The notes beneath the pieces were generated by a model. That model did not search any database, had not been told where the DNA came from, and saw only the letters and a program-made list of their open reading frames with translations. A DNA stretch of 64,000 bases from Paenibacillus xylanexedens (lineage in GTDB: Bacteria; Bacillota; Bacilli; Paenibacillales; Paenibacillaceae), in the NCBI RefSeq assembly GCF_007680605.1, contig NZ_VEIO01000005.1, positions 124,001-188,000 on the forward strand, read 5' to 3'. Positions 27,001 to 35,997 of the stretch are shown piece by piece. The position numbers were made by a program, and so were the translations under genes. The first letter of the stretch is position 1, and every line of letters begins with the position of its first letter.

Positions 27001-27971
27001 TTGTTCCGGTATCCGATACGTACTGGATTAATGGCGGAATTGGTGAACTTGGAGATAAAGGGACAAGTGGCTATAAGGCGGGAACGAACGGAGTAACACC
27101 ATACTCTCTGGAAGGAAGTTTTACACAATTCCCTACAGAACGGGTTCTGGTGCCTTCTAACCGGGGTACACTGACACTGGCTTACGATCCATCGATTGTA
27201 GATGAAGTAGGTTCAACCATTAGCGTATTCCGTTATACTGACAAGAGCAATATCGGACAATGGAAACCGATTGGCGGAGCTGTGGATACCAAAAAACATA
27301 CGATTACCGTGTCGTTTGACGAATTCGGTTATTACAAAGTGATGAAGCTAAGCAAAAGCTACACGGATATTACGAATCACCCATGGGCAAGAAATATTTT
27401 GAATGCCCTGTACTCCAAAGGAATCATGAATAACCTAAGATACAACGCATTTGGTGCAGACGATCAGACTTCACGCGGGGAGTTTGCTACCCTGCTGGTC
27501 AAAGGTTTGGATATTCCTCTGAACTATTCGAAGGATATACAAACCTTCTCAGATGTAAATTCATCAACAGCAAGCGATACATGGGACTTTGCTTCTATTG
27601 AAACAGCGGCCAAAGCGGGAATCGTTACAGGACTCACTGATGGATACTTTGGTGTAACAGAACCTATTACTCGTGAACAAGCGGCTGTCATGATTGCACG
27701 TGCGATGAGCATGAAGCTCGCCGCGAATGATAATAAGCTCTCAGGACAGCTGTCCAAGTCGTTCCAGGATTCATCGTCCATTGAGTATTATGCACGTCCG
27801 GCGGTACAGGCGATATCCAAAGCTAAAATTATGGAAGGCAGCCCAGTACAGGGGAATGCAAAAATGTTCCTTTTCAATCCCAAAGGGAACCTGACTCGTG
27901 CTGAAGCAGGCAAGATTGCTGTGGAATTGTTCAAGAAAGGTACAAAACTTTTCCCGAAAACACTAAGTTAA
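24042..27971 (+). CDS. Large secreted SLH-domain protein (C-terminal SLH repeats)
   Basis: A 1309-residue exported protein. The signal peptide has a basic start (MQQKKRP), a hydrophobic core and likely cleavage after SVASA (about residue 32). The body is Thr/Asn/Gly-rich beta structure that looks like successive Ig-like modules. Three SLH repeats occupy about residues 1105-1305; they contain TSRGEFATLL, ITREQAAVMIARAM and LTRAEAGKIAVELF, and the third carries the canonical TRAE motif. It should bind the pyruvylated polymer made by the genes just upstream. The central region's function is not recognised. Confidence 0.88.
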   Translation: MQQKKRPLIWIMLVTMVLSLFPQGLFGGSVASAANALTTYFTPDNTVISKTADLNIEDSDNTRFLTRDRAYQTTQGTLTITGAYAFVSKDTMRVKVEQLNSVSAGDGKTKWVPDATRSNTTAVTASTSGNNNFTANNITLFSGFNRITFTGTQGSVERSDTFYVLYDQVPFIQDFKIFTDPSSGSNTSYGLNEGAETVVNTQFVSVQGKVQNATKVTVSLNDGEELDSSLLPNGTFFTPQLKLTAGLNNLKFKIANGSDSILTERAVYYYDKDQPFSKLNIMLTAGADTESNSVLNNVPTYGTVAATDAKLQVQLVLPYSASATSFETSGTLTVNGTTMTKGAVKETVIPGPDGSTPEYRIVEFTTTDAYPLQTTTTPAGVAKNQTATVVVGHGTFSSGYTAKFIYAPGIKTITNMYYLPDYNGGAVTNKVSLNNAQIATADFYILVESSQAIAGEMVKGEYLPTGTTKLTIEGAPTGTNVPTGLSNNQAVYLVKNVANGTQKIRFYYGNPDPHYDVTVSYASKSYIYVANLYDGQNYNFNSKTSHSLMVNGEFIGFSTLDFPFTSQLLVNGVVRTPTGFTSVAANKGKFSFELFIGEKSPGVPGELVYGENTITIKGTDKDGAGKTKVIEKTLRIYISDSNVSNIDRFMPVPVPTDGRVEFLEKDVSLYTPEQMANIFKVTPDFIIRDGKYVTSKDRYDLVYKGGGASIANLYSGSNLIYNYSIPAEDTSDSILPTKDGHFADVTGNQDEFMIRIRNYIFDAPGSHVYTLELINSTGARTTQRLEIVREPSSYRILSPVATVGQQIVVNKNYVHFDIEAEGATQVLIGKEEAVKRPDMDNRFVLDYVGLSPDKNNAIKIQITRDGGKINDTVNVFYTSTVGVDAQYMAPKVANKYSAFNKKLELSFPKGTILQSASKSSSGVIKFYPDNKILFGIADPKDGVLERKNDYGFNIGQADPRSTGGLSPITVPTILTEMFNSNLTTSNFVPVSDTYWINGGIGELGDKGTSGYKAGTNGVTPYSLEGSFTQFPTERVLVPSNRGTLTLAYDPSIVDEVGSTISVFRYTDKSNIGQWKPIGGAVDTKKHTITVSFDEFGYYKVMKLSKSYTDITNHPWARNILNALYSKGIMNNLRYNAFGADDQTSRGEFATLLVKGLDIPLNYSKDIQTFSDVNSSTASDTWDFASIETAAKAGIVTGLTDGYFGVTEPITREQAAVMIARAMSMKLAANDNKLSGQLSKSFQDSSSIEYYARPAVQAISKAKIMEGSPVQGNAKMFLFNPKGNLTRAEAGKIAVELFKKGTKLFPKTLS

Positions 27972-27999
27972 TTTAACAGATCTGGAATTAGTTTAGGAA

Positions 28000-28037
28000 G
28001 AGCCTGTCCCTTAAACGAGAAGGGGCAGGCTCTTTTT
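28000..28037 (+). terminator. Terminator downstream of the SLH protein gene
   Basis: 13-bp stem GAGCCTGTCCCTT / AAGGGGCAGGCTC (one G-U) with a 7-nt loop and five Ts. Confidence 0.9.
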
Positions 28038-28176
28038 ATAGGGAAAGTTGAGATTGTATAGAAAGCATTTATAATAGAAGGAAACGGATTTTTACCAATA
28101 ACTATTTTTGTAATTTGCTAGAGATTAAGATACAATAGCGGTAAATACACAATGATCTAGAGGGTGAAGTTAGCTT

Positions 28177-28518
28177 ATGAAACCGATTTATTCTAAGGCC
28201 CAACTGGGCTACATGAAGGCAAAGACACAGTTTGAGAAGCAGGCAGTCTTTCTGGAGAAGAAGCTGGAAGACACTCGTAAGACACAGGAGATTTCTCAGG
28301 AAGTGATGGAAGGGCTAGTTCAGACGACCGGCTTCCATGATGCGTATAATAATCTGGTTCTGGCGGAGAACGAACTGATCGAATGGTCTCATATTACAAT
28401 GAAACATGAGAAGACATATCGTGAGAACAGAATTGCGATTGATGACATGTACCTGAAACTGAACAGTGATCCGAAAATGCGTGCACAGATTATTGATTTG
28501 GCTATGAAAATTCGATAA
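28177..28518 (+). CDS. Hypothetical coiled-coil protein, 113 aa
   Basis: Not recognised. It is a soluble, charged, almost wholly helical protein (Lys/Glu/Gln-rich with regular hydrophobic positions), with no signal peptide or membrane segment. It may form a coiled coil or helical bundle. It has a plausible ribosome binding site (AGGGTGAAG) and its own terminator, so it is likely a real single-gene unit between two S-layer-type genes. Confidence 0.6.
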   Translation: MKPIYSKAQLGYMKAKTQFEKQAVFLEKKLEDTRKTQEISQEVMEGLVQTTGFHDAYNNLVLAENELIEWSHITMKHEKTYRENRIAIDDMYLKLNSDPKMRAQIIDLAMKIR

Positions 28519-28539
28519 TTCACAAAATTTACATCTGAA

Positions 28540-28567
28540 AGAGGGCCAACGGGCTCTCTTTTTTTAT
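28540..28567 (+). terminator. Terminator downstream of the 113-aa gene
   Basis: 8-bp stem AGAGGGCC / GGCTCTCT, loop AACG, then a long T-run. Confidence 0.85.
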
Positions 28568-28865
28568 TTTGAAATTTGTGGAATTTGTCGCTTCATTGTC
28601 AAAAATTTCGGGTATAAATAAACGTCCAAGACAATTCTGACACCGACATACCCGCATGTAGTGAATCAGCAAAGTGGCGCCACGACTGGTTTTGAATATG
28701 CTATAAACCCGCACTGTATCAATACATAAATAAATTCAAAACTTTTTTTGTGGAATGCGCAACTTTTTGAAATCTACTGCGTTTAAGATGTAGAGTCAAA
28801 AACATTGGGGAACTTACCAAGAATGACCTCGTGAAGAATCTTGTCTATTTATTAGAAAAAATTGC

Positions 28866-28894
28866 TTTACGGCACGAGAGACCCATTGTATAAT
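28866..28894 (+). promoter_or_regulatory. Predicted promoter of the S-layer gene
   Basis: TATAAT at 28889-28894 with TG just before it and TTTACG at 28866-28871, a 17-bp spacer. It implies a leader of about 200 nt. The 590-bp gap upstream of the gene otherwise shows no feature that I recognise. Confidence 0.5.
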
Positions 28895-29012
28895 ACGTAA
28901 GGTAGGATTAGGAAACTACTCTATTTACGTGCGATTCTATCATTATTCTAGGTAACAAGTTTCTGTGATATGCTCACAGACATCATTTATATTAACTTGC
29001 TCATGACTCTGG

Positions 29013-29035
29013 AAAGGGGGTGCGACAATAGAATG
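29013..29035 (+). promoter_or_regulatory. Second, upstream in-frame translation start of the S-layer gene
   Basis: AAAGGGGGTG at 29013-29022 is 10 nt from ATG 29033, which is in frame with the main start at ATG 29105. Use of this site would add 24 mostly polar residues before the signal peptide. Confidence 0.45.
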
Positions 29036-29104
29036 AGGAACACGAGCGACCCTATTAAAGAAAATTCCAATGTTATGAACACCCAAGGAGGAGAAAAAAA
29101 GGTT

Positions 29105-32100
29105 ATGAAGAAAATTTTATCCGTAGCATTGTCTACAGCAATGGCATTCTCAATGTTTGCTTCTGTAGCATTCGGTGATACAGCAGTTTCCCCGCAACAA
29201 CAGTTTGACGCATTGAAAGCAAAAGGTATCTTCGAAGGCTTCCCTAACGGTACAGCTGGATTGGATCAAGAGATGACTCGCGGTCAATTCGCAAAAGTTA
29301 TCACTAAATTGCTCGGTTTGAAAGAAGTTACTGGTCAATTGTCTTACACAGACAAAAACTATAACGCTAAAAACTGGGCTGTACCTTACATCGAAGCAGT
29401 AACTGCTGCGGGTATCATGCAAGGTAAAGACACAACTAAAAAAATCTTTGACTTCAACGGTAAAGTGACAATCGCTGAAATGGCGACTATCCTTACTCGT
29501 GCGCTTGACCTGGAAGTTCCAGCTGAAACGAACAACAACGCTCCAGAATGGGCTAAAAAAGACGTTCAAGCAGCAATCAACGCTGGTCTGGTAGATGCTA
29601 ACGCTAACTTCACAGCTAACGCTTCCCGCCAATTGTTGGTAGGTGCAGCTTACGCAGTGGATCAAGCTCAAAGCTTGAAAGTTGCTTCTTACGAAGTAAG
29701 CGAAGCTGGTAAAGTTGTTACTTTCAAAATCAGCGACGGTGAATCCGTTAAAGTAACTTTGGATAAAGCTCTTGAAGCTAACAAAGAAACTGAAGTGAAA
29801 TTCACTTACAAAGAAAAAGAATTCACTGAGAAAGTTACTTATGTAGTAACTACAGCTACTAAAGTTGAGAGCGTAACTGCTACTAACTTGAAAGAAGTAA
29901 CTGTAAACTTCGACGGAGATGTTAACAAAGCATCTGCTGAGAATGTAGCTACTTACACATTGAAAAATGAAGCTGAAAACAATGTGGCAATCAAATCTGC
30001 TGAACTTCAAAACGGTGGTAAATCCGTTATTCTCACTTTGACTAACGCTCTTACTAACCAACAAAACTACAAACTTTCTGTTAACTCTCTGAAAGGTTCA
30101 GACACAACTAAAGTTGTAACTCAAAAAGATATTGAGTTCAAACCAGTTGACTCTGTATTGCCTACAGTAGAAAAAGTAGAAGGTTTGGGTAACAAAGCAG
30201 TGAAAATCACTTTCTCTGAGCCGGTTGAAGTGACAAGTTCTGTTGCTGCGACTTTTAAACTGGACGGAAATGCAATCTCTGGTGTGGTTTCAGGATCTGG
30301 CACTCGTGAAGTGATTGTAGAAGTGTTCAACACATTGACTGTTGGTAAACACACTTTGACAATCAACGATCGCGTTCAAGATTATGTTCCTTACAAATTG
30401 ATTGAAACAACTAAAGACTTCGAAGTTGTTGAAGACAAAACTGCTCCAACAATCACAGAAGTTAAAGATGTTACTCTTGAAGGTGCAACAGTAGTATTTA
30501 GCGAAGATGTTAAAGACTCTGAAGCAATCAAAGGTGGTAACTATTATTGGTTGAATGGTTCGACTAAACACTATGCTAACAGCACTGTTGAAAGAATCAA
30601 CTCCAAAACATTCAAATTGACATTCAGTGGTTCCGACAAGCTTCCAGCTGTTGCAACTGACCTGTATGTACAAAATATTTCAGACTACAGTGGCAATGTA
30701 ATCGCAGCTGATACTAAAGTATCGATTAGCCCAGTTGTTGACCAAGTTCGCCCTGAAGTAGTAAGTGCATTGTATGACGAATCTACTTATGACAACATTA
30801 AGTACACTTTCACTAAAGCGGTTGACTTGTCTTCTTTCAAAACAACAAATGTTGTTATCAAAGACAAAGATGGTAAAGCAGTAACTGATGTTGGTGTATC
30901 CATCGTTGGTGGAGCAACTGGAACAACAAAACAATTTACTCTTCAATTCTCTAAAGCTTTGGATTCAGGTAAATATACTGTTGAGTTGTCTGGATTGCAA
31001 GATACAACAACATTGAAAAACACTATGCTTCCATACACAACTACAATTGAAGCTAAAGATGCTGCAGCACCTACAGTTGCTGGCGTATCCGGTAGCGGAA
31101 ATGTGTATTATGTAACTTTCAACAAATCTATGGACGTTTCTACTACAGCTTCTATTCTTAACACAGAGAACTACTTTGTTAAGTACAATAGAACTGGAAC
31201 AGCTAATGATATTACAGGTAAATTGCCAGCTGGTACAAACATCACACCAGTAAATGACAATAAAGGTGTAATCATTACTCTTCCTACAAACGTAACTGCC
31301 GTTAAAGAGCTTACAATTCAAGGTGTTAAGAGTAATGCGGGTGTATTCTTGGATGGATACTCCAAAACTTATGGAACAGCTACAAACCCAATCACTAACA
31401 CATTTGGTGTAGAGCGTGTAAATGCAACTGCAAAAGATACTGTATTGGTTAAGTTTAACCAACCTGTATCCACTGTAAATGCTGCTGGATTCAGTCTTGC
31501 TGGTAACACAATCACTAATGCTGTTGTAGATTCCAATGACAACACAGTAGTTAAATTGACACTTGGAAGTAAATTGCCTGCAAGCGCTGGTGGAAATCTT
31601 GTTTTCACTGCAGCTGCAGCTAAAAACCTTGTAAATGCTGATTTGACTCCTAATAATGCTGTTATTGCTGACACTATTGCTCCATCTGTAAACAAAACTG
31701 ATGGTGGTAAAATTGCATTGGGTACTGATATTAAGTTCGACGGTACTACAAACGAAGTAACTATCAGCCTCGATGAAGAAGTAGTTGTTAAAAACACTGC
31801 TAACCTGAAAGATAACTTCAAAGTTTACAAAGCTGATGGTACTGAAATCACTTATGGTAACGGAGCAAACACTTACGCTGTTAAAAATGTTGCTGCACTT
31901 ACTGCAAATGCTGGTGATGATGCAATCGTGCTTGATTTCGCTAATGTAAACTACAGCGGCGCTATCAACGTTGTATTCACAAACAGCAACGGTAACTTTG
32001 TTGATGCTTCTGCAACAGGACTTGATGGTCAACCTAAAACAGACCTGAAACTTGCTGATTTCGATACTCGTGGCTCCGATAATTCCACTGGTACATTGGC

Positions 32101-32389
32101 AGTAACTTCAGGTACTAGCGCAGCTCCAGCTGCAGCTGATATCACTGTGACTGTTGTTGTTGGTGCAGGTGATTCTGTTCAAGTAGATAACGTAGTTGCA
32201 GGTGACGTTGTTAAAGTATACGATGTTGCAACTGGTGGAACAGCAATCGGTTCTGTTACATCTACTGGAACAACTGCTACTGTAACTGGACTTACTTTGA
32301 ACCCTGCTGGTGATTCAGTGTATGTAACTGTAACTAAAGCTGGTAAAACTGAGTCTGCTCGTACAGCTAAAGTTTTCGCAGCTGAGTAA
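29105..32389 (+). CDS. Probable major S-layer protein (N-terminal SLH domains)
   Basis: A 1094-residue secreted protein. A classical signal peptide (MKKILSVALSTAMAFSMFAS, cleavage near VAFG) is followed by SLH repeats over about residues 25-195 (DQEMTRGQFAKVITKLLGL; GKVTIAEMATILTRALDL), then many Ig-like modules with conserved starts such as APTITEVKDV and RPEVVSALYD. Evidence for very high expression is the strongly restricted codon choice (Lys AAA, Asn AAC, Ala GCT, Thr ACT) unlike its neighbours, a strong AAGGAGGAG at 29085, a long leader and a strong terminator. SLH at the N-terminus is typical of true S-layer lattice proteins, with adhesin-like proteins more often C-terminal. Confidence 0.9.
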   Translation: MKKILSVALSTAMAFSMFASVAFGDTAVSPQQQFDALKAKGIFEGFPNGTAGLDQEMTRGQFAKVITKLLGLKEVTGQLSYTDKNYNAKNWAVPYIEAVTAAGIMQGKDTTKKIFDFNGKVTIAEMATILTRALDLEVPAETNNNAPEWAKKDVQAAINAGLVDANANFTANASRQLLVGAAYAVDQAQSLKVASYEVSEAGKVVTFKISDGESVKVTLDKALEANKETEVKFTYKEKEFTEKVTYVVTTATKVESVTATNLKEVTVNFDGDVNKASAENVATYTLKNEAENNVAIKSAELQNGGKSVILTLTNALTNQQNYKLSVNSLKGSDTTKVVTQKDIEFKPVDSVLPTVEKVEGLGNKAVKITFSEPVEVTSSVAATFKLDGNAISGVVSGSGTREVIVEVFNTLTVGKHTLTINDRVQDYVPYKLIETTKDFEVVEDKTAPTITEVKDVTLEGATVVFSEDVKDSEAIKGGNYYWLNGSTKHYANSTVERINSKTFKLTFSGSDKLPAVATDLYVQNISDYSGNVIAADTKVSISPVVDQVRPEVVSALYDESTYDNIKYTFTKAVDLSSFKTTNVVIKDKDGKAVTDVGVSIVGGATGTTKQFTLQFSKALDSGKYTVELSGLQDTTTLKNTMLPYTTTIEAKDAAAPTVAGVSGSGNVYYVTFNKSMDVSTTASILNTENYFVKYNRTGTANDITGKLPAGTNITPVNDNKGVIITLPTNVTAVKELTIQGVKSNAGVFLDGYSKTYGTATNPITNTFGVERVNATAKDTVLVKFNQPVSTVNAAGFSLAGNTITNAVVDSNDNTVVKLTLGSKLPASAGGNLVFTAAAAKNLVNADLTPNNAVIADTIAPSVNKTDGGKIALGTDIKFDGTTNEVTISLDEEVVVKNTANLKDNFKVYKADGTEITYGNGANTYAVKNVAALTANAGDDAIVLDFANVNYSGAINVVFTNSNGNFVDASATGLDGQPKTDLKLADFDTRGSDNSTGTLAVTSGTSAAPAAADITVTVVVGAGDSVQVDNVVAGDVVKVYDVATGGTAIGSVTSTGTTATVTGLTLNPAGDSVYVTVTKAGKTESARTAKVFAAE

Positions 32390-32402
32390 TTCCTTTTTAA
32401 GG

Positions 32403-32438
32403 AAAGCATCTTTCTCATATGAGAAAGATGCTTTTTTT
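32403..32438 (+). terminator. Terminator downstream of the S-layer gene
   Basis: Perfect 14-bp stem AAAGCATCTTTCTC / GAGAAAGATGCTTT with loop ATAT and a T-run. Confidence 0.95.
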
Positions 32439-32520
32439 CTTTTACAACAACATCGTAACTTTCTCCCTTTCCCAAACGTTTATACTATATAGCAACAAGC
32501 AACTTATGGGAGGTTTGGAA

Positions 32521-35118
32521 GTGGATCAAAAGAAAATGGTTGTGAGCTTGCTCGCCAGTGCCATGTTGATCAGTTCAACGGCTGGTGCAGTGATGGCTGC
32601 CAATACAACAGCGAAATCATCGGCTACCAGTAGCAATAGTAAAACAACGAAGAAAACAACAACACCGAAAAAACAGGTGGTACATACCCTGGGGAACCTG
32701 GCCCCGGTTAAAGTGACAGCACGCAGTACTGTACGATTAACGGATGTGAACATCTTGGCTCAGGATGATGGTAACGTCGTGACGTATACATTGTCGTATC
32801 AAAATAATGACAGTAAACCTCTGATGATGATTGATTATTGGAGTAAGGTGAAGACCAATGGAGGTACGTTGTTCTCCCCTAAACTGATTGCAAAGGATCA
32901 GGAAAAGAAATCCATCTCGCCTGGTTCGACGGTAGATCTGACTTATGTGATGAAAGCGGGTCGAGAAGTAAAGATCAGTGATCTGAACTTCCTGATTGTG
33001 AAATGGGATTTCAGTCAAGCCAACTATGAACGTACGCTGGGCAAGTTTAATGTGCCAGCCTCCTATAGCATTACTACACCTGTAGGCAAACCGAAGACGG
33101 TTCGTCTGAGTGACTCTGCGGTAAAAGTTAAAGTTGCTGGCATCAAAGTCTATCCAGGTGAAGATAAGAATCAGTATGTGAAAATTGGTGTGAATTTAAA
33201 CAACATTAGCTACAAATTGTTGGAGAATCCGAATATCAAGTGGATTTTGCGTACTCCGGGCGGAGCAAATTACCCGTTAACGCCAGATAAAGACAGCGCT
33301 ACGGTGAGCATTCAGGCACAGGCGAACAAGTCTCTTGGTCTGATGGCCTCTCTTCCTACATCCGTGAAACTGCAAAAGTCTGAGTTATTGCTTGTCGAAG
33401 AACAGGGCGAAGAGAAAAGTGTTCTTCCTGTAGCGGCTCTGCAACTGCCTGAAGCGAGTAAAAGCAATGTCAGTGTGGCAGCAAACCAGCCTAATATTAT
33501 TTCGATTGATGGACAGCCTCTGTCAACGTTGCTAAGCTCATCCAGAGTTCGGATCGAAGATGAGGAATATACGTTGAACATGCAAATGGTACTGAAGAAC
33601 GAAGGGAAAAAGGCCATCAAAGTACCTACGTATTCCTTCGAAGTACGTACAGCCGATGGAACGATTAATCCGATTGAAACTAAAGCGTTGGATAATTTGA
33701 AATTGAACCCAGGTGATATCAAAACGATTAAGCTGAGTGGAACATTCCAAGGGGATGGAGATACGAGCAAGATGAAGTTGTATGTGATGAGCCCTAAGGA
33801 TAAGACCGAGGGCACGGATTCGACAACAACAACTCCTGCAAACGGATTGATCTTTTCCTATCCTGTTGGGGTCTATACTTTGCCTGAATCACCATCCAGT
33901 GGAGATGCTCTGACTACAGAAACCGTCATCAAAAACAATAAAGGTACATTCGGCGTATCCATTGGTTCGTTACAACGTCTACCGTGGTTGGATAGCGATA
34001 TTATTGCTGCGAAGGTGACCATTCGTAACGCATCGACCAAAACGGTACAACTTCCAGAGCTGGAAGCAATGTATACGATTGATTCCGCTCAAATTGATGG
34101 AGATAAGAAGTTAATCTACACGCAATCCGGTAAACTTCTAGGTGCAGGTATGACGACGGAAGCTTATCTGTTAACAAAAATACCATCCGATCTGCGGATG
34201 TCTCGTCTGGAACTCAGCTTGAATGAGAAGGTGAGTGAAGAGGAAACGAATGAATGGATTACCCTGAGTACTTCTGGATTCATTCAATCGGTATCCTATG
34301 TGTCCAAGGGCAAAACGTACACATCGGGTACAGGCGATAAAGAAACGGAGATGGGTGCTCGCAGAACAATTCGTTATCCAGGGGCATCCTCGGATATCGT
34401 GTATACCGAATTTGAAATGACGAATAAATCGCTGCGTCAGAGTGGCCTTGGTAAGTTGGTGGCTTACTACAAATCAGCGGATGGTCAGTACTACAGAGCG
34501 ACAGCGAAACAATCGGAGCGTCTGCCGGGACCTGGACAGAAATCCATTGTGACGTTCTGGGCTAAATTGCCGAAATCCGTTACCTTCTCCGACCTGAAAC
34601 TGGTTGTAGGTGAAGGAGTTGCGGATGGCAAGTTTGTAACAGGTGAAGGCGAAGCAACGGCTTATGTTAACGCTATGGCATATGAGGTTCCGCCAGTCTC
34701 TATCAGTGTGTCAGGTATGATCAGCAACATTGATCTTTATCCTTATAATCTGACTGCCAATAGTGTGCGCGCTTATCTCGCGGGTAGCACGTCTGTGCAG
34801 ATTGAGATGAACTATACGCTTACTCGTAACGAAGAGACAGAGATGGCGGAGAATGAACATAAGTTGATTCTCACACTGACGGATCAAGCGGGCAAAACGT
34901 ATGAGAAAGAGTTGGCGTTGGATACCGACATTAAAGTAGGTAAAAACCAAACGCTGACGTGGAGCATTGAAGATAGCTTCTTCGAGAAGCTGCGTGGCGG
35001 TTCGTATCGTCTGAGCTTGGATGATCAATTCCAAGGACAGCGTCTGCGTTTGGCAGAGCAAACCTATGGATATGATCTGACCAAGCTTCCGAAGGAAGAA
35101 CCAACAGACATAAGATAG
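32521..35118 (+). CDS. Secreted multi-module beta-sandwich protein of unknown function
   Basis: An 865-residue exported protein. I place the start at GTG 32521 after GGGAGG; the signal peptide ends near AVMAA (about residue 27). A Ser/Thr/Lys linker follows, then at least five modules of about 100-140 residues, each with a pattern like LxMQMVLKNEGKKAIKVP, AAKVTIRNASTKTVQLPE or YTEFEMTNKSLRQSG. These resemble transglutaminase-like or DUF-type Ig modules and are probably a tandem repeat family. There is no SLH domain or sortase motif. Function not recognised; position suggests an envelope role. Confidence 0.7.
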   Translation: MDQKKMVVSLLASAMLISSTAGAVMAANTTAKSSATSSNSKTTKKTTTPKKQVVHTLGNLAPVKVTARSTVRLTDVNILAQDDGNVVTYTLSYQNNDSKPLMMIDYWSKVKTNGGTLFSPKLIAKDQEKKSISPGSTVDLTYVMKAGREVKISDLNFLIVKWDFSQANYERTLGKFNVPASYSITTPVGKPKTVRLSDSAVKVKVAGIKVYPGEDKNQYVKIGVNLNNISYKLLENPNIKWILRTPGGANYPLTPDKDSATVSIQAQANKSLGLMASLPTSVKLQKSELLLVEEQGEEKSVLPVAALQLPEASKSNVSVAANQPNIISIDGQPLSTLLSSSRVRIEDEEYTLNMQMVLKNEGKKAIKVPTYSFEVRTADGTINPIETKALDNLKLNPGDIKTIKLSGTFQGDGDTSKMKLYVMSPKDKTEGTDSTTTTPANGLIFSYPVGVYTLPESPSSGDALTTETVIKNNKGTFGVSIGSLQRLPWLDSDIIAAKVTIRNASTKTVQLPELEAMYTIDSAQIDGDKKLIYTQSGKLLGAGMTTEAYLLTKIPSDLRMSRLELSLNEKVSEEETNEWITLSTSGFIQSVSYVSKGKTYTSGTGDKETEMGARRTIRYPGASSDIVYTEFEMTNKSLRQSGLGKLVAYYKSADGQYYRATAKQSERLPGPGQKSIVTFWAKLPKSVTFSDLKLVVGEGVADGKFVTGEGEATAYVNAMAYEVPPVSISVSGMISNIDLYPYNLTANSVRAYLAGSTSVQIEMNYTLTRNEETEMAENEHKLILTLTDQAGKTYEKELALDTDIKVGKNQTLTWSIEDSFFEKLRGGSYRLSLDDQFQGQRLRLAEQTYGYDLTKLPKEEPTDIR

Positions 35119-35180
35119 TTCATACTAATCTCTTACAATGGCCTATTAGGACCATACTATAATCATAGAAATGTACGCAG

Positions 35181-35216
35181 AAAACCTCGCTCCCCTATGC
35201 AAGGGAGCGAGGTTTT
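35181..35216. terminator. Terminator, probably bidirectional
   Basis: 14-bp perfect stem AAAACCTCGCTCCC / GGGAGCGAGGTTTT with an 8-nt loop; A-rich on one side and T-rich on the other. Confidence 0.9.
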
Positions 35217-35285
35217 ACTTGTCCCATCTGATCTTTTTCTCTATAGTTAAAGTTAATAGATTACCAGAGGAGGAACAAATTACAG

Positions 35286-35849
35286 ATGAAACCTTATATG
35301 AAAGTATCTTTGGCTGCACTGGCAATTGGTGTTGGCGTGTGGGTCGGAGCGGTCTATAACGATACAGCCATTGGCGCAGGCACAAGTCAGCCGGGAACGG
35401 CAGATGATCCAGTCGTGACGAAGAGTTATGTGGATCAGCAGATTGCAAAGGCACTGGGTGGCGGTGCTAGTACAAGTCCAGGCACGTCTACTGGCAACAA
35501 CGGATCGACAGGCACAGGCAACGCAGGCGGTTCGAGCACCGCTCCGGGACTGCCGCCGCTGGTATCAGGTACAACCGATGCCGTAGAGATTGTAACCGTG
35601 AAGCCGGGTCAACAGCTGCTCGGCAAATCTGGCGCGGAGTTCATTGTACGTAGCGGTAAAGCTGTAATCGTCAGTGAGGGTACGAACGGTGTAGCCGATC
35701 TGACGGACGGGGTGGACCTGACGAATGGGCAGGTAGCGCCGACCAACCACCTGCTTTCTTTTCCAAGGGACGGACGTGGCATTACGGTTCTGGATGGTAA
35801 CAAATACAGCCTGACGGTTATGGTACGCGGTGGATATACGTTGAAATAG
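35286..35849 (+). CDS. Secreted or membrane-anchored hypothetical protein, 187 aa
   Basis: The N-terminus (about residues 5-22) is a signal or anchor helix. A YVDQQIAKALGG helix, a low-complexity Gly/Ser/Thr linker (about 58-85) and a C-terminal domain of about 95 residues follow, with PGQQLLGKSGAEFIVRSGKA and NHLLSFPRDGRGI. I believe this last pattern recurs in uncharacterised Firmicutes proteins, but I cannot name a function. AGAGGAGG lies upstream of the ATG. Confidence 0.65.
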   Translation: MKPYMKVSLAALAIGVGVWVGAVYNDTAIGAGTSQPGTADDPVVTKSYVDQQIAKALGGGASTSPGTSTGNNGSTGTGNAGGSSTAPGLPPLVSGTTDAVEIVTVKPGQQLLGKSGAEFIVRSGKAVIVSEGTNGVADLTDGVDLTNGQVAPTNHLLSFPRDGRGITVLDGNKYSLTVMVRGGYTLK

Positions 35850-35944
35850 GTTGTGCAGTTTGGTACGGAATTATTCTCTTTTATTCGCGGTTTATTGCTC
35901 AGATTAACCAGTTCTAACAATCATTAATACGGCTAGCCGGGCAA

Positions 35945-35996
35945 GTTCCTGCCCACTCTATACCTGTAGACAACCCACAAACGGAGGTGCAGGAAC
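35945..35996 (+). promoter_or_regulatory. Inverted repeat around the SASP leader
   Basis: GTTCCTGC (35945-35952) and GCAGGAAC (35989-35996) are perfect inverted repeats 36 nt apart. The right arm touches the GGAGGTG ribosome binding site and ends 1 nt before the ATG. If transcribed in full it could restrain translation. Confidence 0.4.
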
Positions 35997-35997
35997 A

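Noticed and set aside
30965..32032. Long minus-strand frame opposite the S-layer gene (355 codons), and a similar one at 29150-30064
   Set aside because: These arise from the strong codon bias of the S-layer gene; the translations are Ser/Cys/Val-rich and have no domain or ribosome binding site.
35171..35359. Short frame across the terminator at 35181
   Set aside because: It runs through the terminator hairpin and overlaps the better-supported gene starting at 35286.
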